20,740 nt of DNA, from contig CANPYA010000008.1 in the NCBI GenBank assembly GCA_947587565.1, positions 1 to 20,740 of the forward strand. The letters are read 5' to 3'. The DNA comes from an uncultured Bacilli bacterium. Lineage in GTDB: Bacteria > Bacillota_I > Bacilli_A > RF39 > UBA660. Position numbers and translations under genes: made by a program. This document shows, piece by piece, positions 1 through 6,850 of this stretch; positions within the stretch are counted from its first letter, which is position 1; each line of letters opens with the position of its first letter. Under the pieces are notes generated by a model, which saw only the letters and a program-made list of their open reading frames with translations, was not told where the DNA came from and made no database searches.

Positions 1-53
1 TCTTCAACATATATATCATACCATATCTTTTTATATTTTTGTATTGTTTTCAT
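1..53 (-). CDS. Start of an unidentified protein, cut by the window edge
   Basis: Reading leftward from the ATG at 53-51, an open frame runs off the window and gives about 17 residues (MKTIQKYKKIWYDIY, then Val-Glu). It is basic and aromatic, with nothing recognisable. A GAGGTG sequence abuts the ATG, closer than the usual spacing, so the start is uncertain. The frame begins only 26 bases after the stop of the surface protein at 80-2251, with no terminator or promoter between, so it is probably co-transcribed with it. No function can be assigned from so short a piece. Confidence 0.35.
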   Translation of the reverse strand, partial: MKTIQKYKKIWYDIYVE

Positions 54-79
54 CACCTCAAATCTAATACACAGCAATT

Positions 80-2251
80 TTATTTAATTACAAGATACGG
101 ATAATTTATCGTACCATTACCTTGGTATGTCGTATTACTATCTATATAAAATGTTGGTCTAATATTGAAGGAATTATCAGATATTACTGAATTACCTCTT
201 ATATAAATTTGTTCATTATTTATAGAATAATTTACATAAGCATCCCAATTTGTTAAATATCCATATTTTGGTATTAAATATTGATGATCATTAGTGTTAA
301 AATCAAAAAACCAACTATTTTGACAATTATCGTTTGACGAACAAACTGTATTATTTTTTAGTGACAGTCTAACATCATGCATATATGGAATACCTACTTT
401 AGCAGATACTTTATCTGTCCATTCATTAGTATTTTTTTGAAAACATCTAGTCTCATCTTTATTTAAACCATAACGTACAACTTCACAGATTACATTTTCA
501 CTTGGACTTGTAACTCCATCTAATCTTTCATACCAACTTGCTGCTGCTTTGCCAATTTCTATATTATAAAATTCTTCTCCTGTAAGACTATATAATTCCA
601 TTACATTACCATAGTACCAATCTTTCATAATTATTTTGTTTGACCAATTTATACTACTATTTTTAGATAAATAATTTTCATTATCTAAAAATCCTTCATT
701 ATTTATAGCATTAAATATATCACTATCAGGCCATCCAACATCTTCAGTATAATTAGCACTCCATTTATATTTTACACTTAAAAATTTTTGTTTCATTAAT
801 TTCATTTCACCATTAGAAGATATTCCTAAAATACGATATAAATAATTATCTTGATTATTTAGACATTCTTCTCGATTATTTGTTCCAAAACAAATATAAT
901 TATTATTAACTATATCTTTAGTTCCTTGATAACGGTGCATACCACCAACTTCTTCAATACTTAAATTTGCTGGTTTAGAATTTATAATATCTACTCCCGT
1001 TTTTTCATAATCTATTTCAAATGGTTCAGCAAGTGTTCCTTCACCAATTAATTCTATTTCATTTGTTAAATAAAATACTGGTCTTAAACTATACTTACCA
1101 CTCGCTAAATTTCCCCCATGTTGGCCTTTGATATTATCAGCTCCATATACATCTCTTCCTAAATAGGGACTATTAGTTCCATTGGGACCACCATAGCCAT
1201 ATCTCGTCATTAATCTTTCCACTAAACTAAATGGACTATCATCATTATTTAAAAAGAATATCCAAGATTTAGAAGCATTTTCAGGGGTTTCAGAATTACC
1301 GCCAGGATAAGCAAGTAAAAAGTCATGTAAATATTGTAAACCTATCTTAGCATTAATATAATCTTTGTTTGTATCCCATGTATAAGTTGAAGTTTCATAT
1401 CCTGTTTCTGTTTTTTTAAAGTAGGAGGCTGCTGTATTTCCGGATTCAATATTATAACATAATTCACCATCATACCCACTTAAAGTGTTATCACCATATA
1501 ACCATTTATGAGTTACTATTTTTTCTTTTAATTTACTATCTAAAGAATTATAGAATGAATCTCCATCATCATTTAACCCATGATATATTAGACTATCTGG
1601 CCATTTAATATCTGTAATTGTATCATTATACCAGGAGTAACTTTTAGACAAAGTTGTTTTCTTTATTACTTTTAATTCTCCTTTAGCATTTATCCCAATT
1701 ATTCGGTATAAATCTTCACCAAATTCTCCACAATCATTACCTAAACAAAGATAATTTTCTACATCATTTGTTACATTACCATCTTCATCTTTTTCATATA
1801 TTCCTTGATAACGATATAGTCCTCCAGTTAATTCTTTTGTTAAATGATTATCTTTATCTTTACTTCTAAAAAATTTTATATTTGGTTCAATATCATAATA
1901 TAAATAACAATAACTTGTTTTATTGGTATTTAAAGTAAGAGAATAATTAGTATAATCATATTCTAATACATCATTTATTTTCTTACCATTTAGATCGGTA
2001 CAACCAGATTTAGTTTCATTAAATACATAACCTTCGGTTGGAAAATCATCACTACTTTCTTTATATTCACCATTTTCTTGTTCTAACATTAAAGCAAATT
2101 GTTTATTTTGTAATGGTTCTTTTAACTTAACTTTAGGTAGTTCCTTATATTCTTTTTTGTTATTAAACGTAAAAAACATACTAACAATTAGCATTATTCC
2201 TATAACTAAAATTATCAGTATATTTTTATTCTTCAATCTCATAAGACACAT
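80..2251 (-). CDS. Phase-variable two-module surface protein (paralog A)
   Basis: Protein of 723 residues. A hydrophobic segment at about residues 10-29 follows basic residues and has no lipobox Cys, so it should act as a signal peptide or N-terminal membrane anchor with the rest outside the cell. Residues 50-120 form a small domain with Cys84 and Cys115, shared with both paralogs downstream. Two copies of a module of about 280 residues follow, at about 143-413 and 437-723. Each opens with YRYQG or HRYQG, has an LYRIxGI core, conserved WPDS and W(L/Y)YG motifs, and ends in RPxFY(L/I) then GxGT. The layout resembles DUF6273/C-type-lectin-like modules of gut Firmicutes surface proteins; this is by eye only. 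There is no LPXTG signal. The first of two possible ATGs (2251, 2242) is preceded by AGGA. Transcription should come from the G8-spacer promoter at 2270-2297. Ligand and function are unknown. Confidence 0.82.
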   Translation of the reverse strand: MCLMRLKNKNILIILVIGIMLIVSMFFTFNNKKEYKELPKVKLKEPLQNKQFALMLEQENGEYKESSDDFPTEGYVFNETKSGCTDLNGKKINDVLEYDYTNYSLTLNTNKTSYCYLYYDIEPNIKFFRSKDKDNHLTKELTGGLYRYQGIYEKDEDGNVTNDVENYLCLGNDCGEFGEDLYRIIGINAKGELKVIKKTTLSKSYSWYNDTITDIKWPDSLIYHGLNDDGDSFYNSLDSKLKEKIVTHKWLYGDNTLSGYDGELCYNIESGNTAASYFKKTETGYETSTYTWDTNKDYINAKIGLQYLHDFLLAYPGGNSETPENASKSWIFFLNNDDSPFSLVERLMTRYGYGGPNGTNSPYLGRDVYGADNIKGQHGGNLASGKYSLRPVFYLTNEIELIGEGTLAEPFEIDYEKTGVDIINSKPANLSIEEVGGMHRYQGTKDIVNNNYICFGTNNREECLNNQDNYLYRILGISSNGEMKLMKQKFLSVKYKWSANYTEDVGWPDSDIFNAINNEGFLDNENYLSKNSSINWSNKIIMKDWYYGNVMELYSLTGEEFYNIEIGKAAASWYERLDGVTSPSENVICEVVRYGLNKDETRCFQKNTNEWTDKVSAKVGIPYMHDVRLSLKNNTVCSSNDNCQNSWFFDFNTNDHQYLIPKYGYLTNWDAYVNYSINNEQIYIRGNSVISDNSFNIRPTFYIDSNTTYQGNGTINYPYLVIK

Positions 2252-2264
2252 CTTCTATCCTATG
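2240..2264 (-). promoter_or_regulatory. 5'-end hairpin enclosing the ribosome binding site and start codon of paralog A
   Basis: On the minus strand CATAGGATA pairs with TGTCTTATG over nine positions, including two G-U pairs, and leaves a seven-base loop that contains the first ATG. The AGGA ribosome binding sequence lies in the 5' arm and the second in-frame ATG in the 3' arm. The predicted transcription start (about 2263) falls at the base of the stem. The identical 25-base sequence occurs at 6793-6817. A role in translation control or mRNA stability is inference. Confidence 0.5.
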
Positions 2265-2269
2265 ATTTT

Positions 2270-2297
2270 ATTATAAAATATTACCCCCCCCAGTCAA
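2270..2297 (-). promoter_or_regulatory. Promoter with G8 spacer tract for paralog A
   Basis: On the minus strand, TTGACT (2297-2292) and TATAAT (2275-2270) are separated by exactly 16 bases. Eight of these are an unbroken G tract (2291-2284) that directly abuts the -35 box. Both boxes are close to the sigma-A consensus, and the gene starts 19 bases downstream of the -10 box. One extra G would give the optimal 17-base spacer and one fewer would give 15, so slippage in the tract should tune or switch expression. The tract and boxes are seen directly; phase variation is inferred from known cases such as Neisseria porA. Confidence 0.8.
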
Positions 2298-2339
2298 CAT
2301 TTTTTTAAATTTTTTATTTAATCAAATATTATTCTTTTA

Positions 2340-4379
2340 TTATTTTATAACATAGGGATATTTTAATGTACCTTTTCCTTGATAAATTGTATCTTTTGAA
2401 AGATAAAATACTGGATAAACAGTGCATTGATGATTCAAACTCATAGTACTAATTAAATCATCGTATCTTGAAATTACAACATCATACCATTTGTTATTTG
2501 TTAGGCCAAACCGAGTCATAAACCAATCGTAACTTTCACTTGTTTGATCATTATTTTTGTAAAATAGCCAACTATTACAAGATTCTTCTTTAGTTCCTGC
2601 AATACTTGCCAAATATAAATCATGAACATATTTCATACCTATATATGTATCAACATAATCCGTATCTTGATTCCATGGATTGGTTACATTTTCTATCTCT
2701 CCAGAAGCATTTAGAATTTTATATGTTGTAGGTGCAGAACCTGTTTCAATAGCATAAATTTTTAAACCGCTAGTTTCACTAACAATTTAAGAAGAATCTC
2801 CATACATCCATTTTATTTTTTCAATATATTTCTTATATTTTGCATTAAAATTATTATAAAAAGAGTTTTCATTAGTATTTAATGCCTGAAAAATTAAACT
2901 ATTTGGCCATTTAATATCAGTATTTATATCTTTATCCCATTGATAAGCTCCAATATTTGTTTTTTTAATTACTTTTAACCTTCCATCTGCTGTAATACCT
3001 ATTATTCGGTATAAATCTTCACCATATTCACTGCAATCTTCGCCTAAACATATATAGTTGTTATTTACTTCATCTTTTGTTCCTTGAAAGCGGTGCATTC
3101 CACCAACTTCTTCAGTACTTAAACTTGTTGGCTTTGAATTTATAATATCTACTCCGTTTTTTTCATAATCTATTTCAAATGGTTCAGTTAATGTTCCTTC
3201 ACCAATTAAACTTAAATCACTTGTTAAATAAAATACTGGCCTAATCATATATTTATAATCTAATAGGTAATAATCCACATCACCTTCTAAATCAATACGA
3301 CGAGAATCATATCTTCCCAGAGAAGCATAACCAAATCTTGGAATTAACCATTCTGCAGGACCTAATGATGTGTTATCATTGTTATAAAAATGAATCCAAG
3401 ATTTTTTAGCATTAGAATCTGATTGCGGATTTCCACCAGGGTAAGCATAAATATAATCATGAATATATTGAAGCCCGATATAGGCATTAACCTTATCATT
3501 ATCTTTATTCCAAGTATATCTTTGAATAGTAAAGTTATCATCTTCACTATTTTTTACTCGATGACTAGTTTCTCTAAGGCCATTTTCTATAGCGTACATT
3601 AAATCTCCATTATATAAATTGTCTGAAGTATCATTTGTATCTCCATACATCCATGACCTTTTTATTACTAACTTTCTTAATTTTTCATCCATAGTACTAT
3701 AAAATGAATCATCTTTATATGTACCTTCTTCATAATCATTTAATCTATGGAATAAATCACTATCTGGCCATATAGTATTTGTAGTTTGATAACTATGCCA
3801 TTGGTATAAATTTGATAATGTAGTTTTTTTTATTACTTTTAATTCACCAGTGTCGGTTACTCCAATTATGCGGTATAAGTCTTCACCATATTCAGAACAA
3901 TCTTTACCTAAACAAATATAATTATCATTAACAATTTTTAAATCATCAGAAGCATATTCTTCAGCTACTCCTTGATACCTATACATATCTCCAACTATGT
4001 CTTCACTTAATACACCATTAGTATCTTTACTTCTTAAATATTCTAATATTTCATTTTTATCAAAATATAATGTACAATATATTGTTTTATTACTAGTTAT
4101 TGTAACATTATTACCTAAACTACTTATTGCATCTTCAATAGGATTACCTTTTTCATCAACACATTTACTTAAACTTTTATTGACATAATAACCTTTTGGA
4201 AATAAATTATCTCCCTCATACTCCACATATTCATCATTATCTTGAATAAACATTGCAAATTGTCTTTTAGTTATTTTATTTTCTTCTTTAGTTATTTCTT
4301 TATGCAAAAAAGATTGATAAGTTAAATTTATCATAAATATTTCAATTATTAAAAGTATTGTTATTAGTACTTTCCTCAT
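2340..4379 (-). pseudogene. Surface protein paralog B, interrupted by one in-frame TAA
   Basis: The frame is continuous from ATG 4379 to the TAA at 2340 except for one TAA at 2787-2789. The 530-residue front part (4379-2787) holds an N-terminal membrane segment (about residues 5-22, no lipobox), the two-Cys domain, a complete YRYQG module and the first third of a second module. Sequence after the stop stays in the same frame and continues that second module (YIGMKYVHDLYL, then the ending VYPVFYL and PYVIK), matching paralog A. A point nonsense mutation, not a frameshift, therefore split an originally 679-residue protein. The N-terminal 110 residues are nearly identical to paralog C, while the linker between modules is nearly identical to paralog A. 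A truncated but still anchored one-module protein could be made. Sequencing error, strain polymorphism or readthrough cannot be excluded. The ATG has GAGGT upstream. Confidence 0.8.
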
Positions 4380-4443
4380 TTAACTACCTCTACCTTTATA
4401 ATGTAATTTTTATTCTTTTTATATTCATTTATTATCAATTTTT

Positions 4444-4472
4444 ATTATATACTAATCGCGTATATTTTTCAA
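4444..4472 (-). promoter_or_regulatory. Conventional sigma-A promoter of paralog B
   Basis: On the minus strand, TTGAAA (4472-4467) and a perfect TATAAT (4449-4444) are separated by 17 bases, with no homopolymer tract. The start would be near 4437, giving a leader of about 58 bases before the ATG at 4379. It lies downstream of the G8-spacer promoter at 4514-4541 and of the hairpin between them, so paralog B probably has an expression route independent of the tract length. Confidence 0.7.
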
Positions 4473-4479
4473 TCAATTT

Positions 4480-4513
4480 AAAAACAGAATAAGTTCTTAC
4501 CTATTCTGTTTTT
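4480..4513 (-). terminator. Perfect 12-bp inverted repeat with U-tract, terminator-like, just after the G8 promoter
   Basis: AAAAACAGAATA and its exact complement flank a ten-base loop, and each arm ends in five T/A residues, so the element could terminate in either direction. On the minus strand it starts within a few bases of the predicted start of the 4514-4541 promoter, so only the inner six pairs plus the U tract would be in that transcript. It may attenuate or abort transcripts from that promoter before paralog B. No plus-strand gene lies nearby that would need it. Confidence 0.5.
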
Positions 4514-4541
4514 ATTATAGTATTCCCCCCCCGATTGTCAA
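4514..4541 (-). promoter_or_regulatory. Second promoter with G8 spacer tract, upstream of paralog B
   Basis: On the minus strand, TTGACA (4541-4536) and TATAAT (4519-4514) are both perfect and separated by 16 bases made of ATC, eight Gs (4532-4525) and AATAC. The sequence from the -35 box through the G tract is identical to that of the promoter at 6823-6850, while the downstream part differs. It lies 135 bases from the paralog B start codon, with a hairpin and a conventional promoter in between. Its product may therefore be a short terminated RNA or a regulated leader. Confidence 0.75.
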
Positions 4542-4544
4542 CTA

Positions 4545-4564
4545 CCATGTAATAAATTACATGG
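4545..4564. repeat. 20-bp palindrome beside the -35 box of the G8 promoter
   Basis: CCATGTAAT and ATTACATGG flank a central AA, giving a perfect two-fold symmetric site three bases upstream of the -35 box (4536-4541). Its length and position suit a dimeric regulator. It could equally be the first hairpin of the array that continues to 4830 (loop TAAA). Confidence 0.5.
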
Positions 4565-4830
4565 CTTGTCTTGGTGCTGGAAGCACATTTCGTGAGTAAA
4601 CTCACCTTATTATCTTAAATTTTCCAATCATTTATTTGTTTGTTCTTCTATTTTTTATTCATTATTTTTTGTTTACTTCTTATATATTTTGGCAAAAATT
4701 ACGTATTTTTGCCTGCGACAATAAATTGTCTCTGAATCCTGAAAGGATTTACGTGCTGAAGCACGTGGCCTGAACCAATTGCTGAAACTTCGGGTCAATT
4801 TTTTTCTTATAAATTTTCCTGAAAAATTTA
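4545..4830. other. Dense array of eight or nine small hairpins in the paralog C-B gap
   Basis: Together with the promoter elements described separately, this fills the 448-base gene-free stretch 4380-4827. Inverted repeats (plus-strand coordinates) lie at 4545-4564, 4574-4586, 4592-4605, 4691-4713, 4717-4730, 4735-4749, 4751-4766, weakly 4777-4800, and 4810-4830, which contains the paralog C stop codon. The loops recur: TAAA in 4545-4564, 4592-4605 and 4717-4730; TGAA or TGAAA in 4751-4766 and 4735-4749; TGGAA in 4574-4586. The word CTGAA occurs six times between 4732 and 4823. An 85-base pyrimidine-rich stretch (4606-4690) separates the first three hairpins from the rest. I do not recognise the element. 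On the minus strand it would form the 3' UTR of paralog C. It could be a structured RNA, a recombination site or a stabiliser. Confidence 0.55.
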
Positions 4831-6804
4831 TTTTATTTTAGTTATTCTCGCATAACCATTACCTGAATTACCTACCATAGACCCGCCATTATAATTGGGC
4901 ATTGTATCATTACCCGCAATCATTACCGGATCAGAAAATATTTTACCACTATAATGATCTGGTGATTCAGTATGAGTAATATTACTTTCAGTTGATTCTT
5001 TTGTTATGGCTTTACATCCAGGATAACCAGATATATATGATGAACCTCCACCTACATTGGCACCTCCTAAAGCTTCACCACTAAAATAACCATTACCTGG
5101 TATATGAGTAGACCATTCAGCTACACCAAATTTATAACTTTCTTGAGTTGCCCCTTTGCCTGCTCTATCTGTCCAATAATCTGCAAATCCTTCTCCATCG
5201 CCACCAGTTAAAGCTCCACCATAGCCGCCATAGCCAGTATATCCTGCTCCACCGCCACCAGCAGCTACCATTATTCTTGACTTTAAACCATCAAAATTAT
5301 CCCATTCACCATTTTCCAGCCTTACATCTGTTGCTCCGCCTCCACCAGCACAAGATCCAACATTAGAGCCATTAAATGAATTATTAGGATTTGTTCTATA
5401 ACAATTACCATTGATATAGGTAGGATTTTCGCCTACATAAATATATAATTTATCATTCTTTTTTAAATCAATATTTCCACTAGTATAAGCACCTAAGCCA
5501 CCATTTGCTCCTCCACCTTTAGCACCCCATAATTCTATTTGATATGTTCCATCTTTAAATACAGTAAATGTTTCATAATTGCCTTTAAAAGGATATTCAA
5601 ATTTTTCATGATTATTTTCATCTTCTAAACCAATTTTAAATGGTTCAGTTAGTGTTCCTTCACCAGTTATTAATATATCATTAGATAAATAAAATACTGG
5701 CCTTATGGGTTTAGGATCAGATGAAGTTGTACTATCAAATAATCCTGTAGGATAAATTAACCTTATTGCTATAAAATTAGTATGAAATCCTCTTCTAATC
5801 ATTAAAAATTCTGATCCTTTATACAACCATGAGTTAATTAAATTACTATTATTACCTAAAGTTGTTGAATTATATCCTAATAAATAATCATGCATATACA
5901 TTAGCCCCATTGGTGCTTCTACATAGTCTTTTTCTTTATCCCAGGTATATTTATCAGTTTTTTGGGTTTCGGCTTTTATACCTCTTGTTGCCTCTATTTC
6001 ACCAGTTTCAACTAAATAAAAATATAATCCATCTAAATTTTGCCAATAATCTGTTGTATCTCCATACATCCATTTATGATTTTGCACAATCTTTTCTTGT
6101 AACTTACTATCTAAAGAATTATAAAATGAATCTTGATTATCATTTAAAACATGAAATATATTACTATCTGGCCATTTAATGTCAGCATACATATCATCAT
6201 ACCATTTTTGAGCAGATAAATAATTTTCTTTTATTACTTTTAATTCTCCTGTTTCTGTTACGCCAATTATTCGGTATAAATCATTACCTTCTTCAGTACA
6301 ATCACTACCTAAACATAAATAATTATTATCTACTACTTTTTCATTATCAACAATAAATTCACTACTTTTGACTCCTTGATAGCGATATAATCCTCCAACT
6401 ATATCGGCACTTAATGATTTATTTGTATCTTTACTTCTTAAGTATTCTAATATCTCATTTTTATCAAAATATAAAGTACAATAGATAGTTTTATTACTGG
6501 TTATAGTTACACTATTACCTAAACTACTTATAACATTTTCCACCGGATTATCATTTTCATCAACACATTTACTTAAACTTTTATTAACATAATAGTCTTT
6601 GGGAAATAAATTATCTCCTTTATATTCCACATATTTATTATCATCTTGAATAAACATAGCAAATTGTTTCTTTGTTATTTTATTTTCTTCTTTAGTTATT
6701 TCTTTATGCAAAAAAGATTGGTATGTTAAATTTACCAATACTATTTCCATCAATAATAAAAATGTTACTATAATTTTTTTATTTTTCTTCATCATAAGAC
6801 ACAT
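4828..6804 (-). CDS. Phase-variable surface protein with glycine-rich ALK-like domain (paralog C)
   Basis: Protein of 658 residues. A membrane segment at about residues 10-28 without a lipobox Cys indicates a signal or anchor. Residues 45-115 hold the two-Cys domain (Cys80, Cys109), nearly identical to paralog B. One YRYQG module spans about 137-390. Instead of a second module, residues 403-658 form a glycine-rich domain with YQIELWGAKGGG, LYIYVG, GGGGATDVR, RIMVAAGGGG and GGGSSYISG. This order matches the glycine-rich domain family known from ALK/LTK receptor ectodomains and many bacterial surface proteins. In ALK that domain binds a ligand; its role here is unknown. There is no sortase signal. 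ATG 6804 has AGGA six bases upstream; ATGs at 6795 and 6792 are alternatives. The gene starts 42 bases after addA ends and has its own G8-spacer promoter. Confidence 0.82.
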   Translation of the reverse strand: MCLMMKKNKKIIVTFLLLMEIVLVNLTYQSFLHKEITKEENKITKKQFAMFIQDDNKYVEYKGDNLFPKDYYVNKSLSKCVDENDNPVENVISSLGNSVTITSNKTIYCTLYFDKNEILEYLRSKDTNKSLSADIVGGLYRYQGVKSSEFIVDNEKVVDNNYLCLGSDCTEEGNDLYRIIGVTETGELKVIKENYLSAQKWYDDMYADIKWPDSNIFHVLNDNQDSFYNSLDSKLQEKIVQNHKWMYGDTTDYWQNLDGLYFYLVETGEIEATRGIKAETQKTDKYTWDKEKDYVEAPMGLMYMHDYLLGYNSTTLGNNSNLINSWLYKGSEFLMIRRGFHTNFIAIRLIYPTGLFDSTTSSDPKPIRPVFYLSNDILITGEGTLTEPFKIGLEDENNHEKFEYPFKGNYETFTVFKDGTYQIELWGAKGGGANGGLGAYTSGNIDLKKNDKLYIYVGENPTYINGNCYRTNPNNSFNGSNVGSCAGGGGATDVRLENGEWDNFDGLKSRIMVAAGGGGAGYTGYGGYGGALTGGDGEGFADYWTDRAGKGATQESYKFGVAEWSTHIPGNGYFSGEALGGANVGGGSSYISGYPGCKAITKESTESNITHTESPDHYSGKIFSDPVMIAGNDTMPNYNGGSMVGNSGNGYARITKIK

Positions 6805-6817
6805 CTTCTATCCTATG
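6793..6817 (-). promoter_or_regulatory. 5'-end hairpin enclosing the ribosome binding site and start codon of paralog C
   Basis: The 25 bases are identical to 2240-2264: a nine-pair stem with the AGGA in the 5' arm, the first ATG in the loop and the second ATG in the 3' arm. The predicted transcript start (about 6816) coincides with the stem base. Exact conservation between two genes whose flanking coding sequences differ suggests a functional leader, though recent shared ancestry is also possible. Confidence 0.5.
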
Positions 6818-6822
6818 ATTTT

Positions 6823-6850
6823 AGTATAAACTACCCCCCCCGATTGTCAA
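6823..6850 (-). promoter_or_regulatory. Promoter with G8 spacer tract for paralog C, overlapping the addA stop
   Basis: On the minus strand, TTGACA (6850-6845) and TATACT (6828-6823) are separated by 16 bases: ATC, eight Gs (6841-6834) and TAGTT. The addA stop codon TGA (6849-6847) is inside the -35 box. The -10 box lies 18 bases from the ATG at 6804. Slippage in the G tract would shift the spacer away from or towards the preferred 17 bases. Confidence 0.8.

Noticed and set aside
2284..2291. G-quadruplex as the function of the G tracts
   Set aside because: Each site has only one run of eight Gs, with no further G runs nearby to build an intramolecular quadruplex.
2340..4379. Frameshift or programmed frameshifting in paralog B
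   Set aside because: Sequence on both sides of the stop at 2787 is in the same frame, so a nonsense change explains it.
4480..4513. Terminator serving a plus-strand gene
   Set aside because: No plus-strand coding region lies upstream of it; a role on the minus strand is more likely.
4545..4830. CRISPR array or integron attC cluster in the hairpin region
   Set aside because: The stems differ in sequence, the spacing is irregular and no unit repeats at constant length. No cas or integrase gene is present.
5148..5366. Plus-strand Leu/His-rich open frame
   Set aside because: It is the antisense of the glycine-codon-rich domain of paralog C, without a ribosome site; its composition is a by-product of Gly codons.
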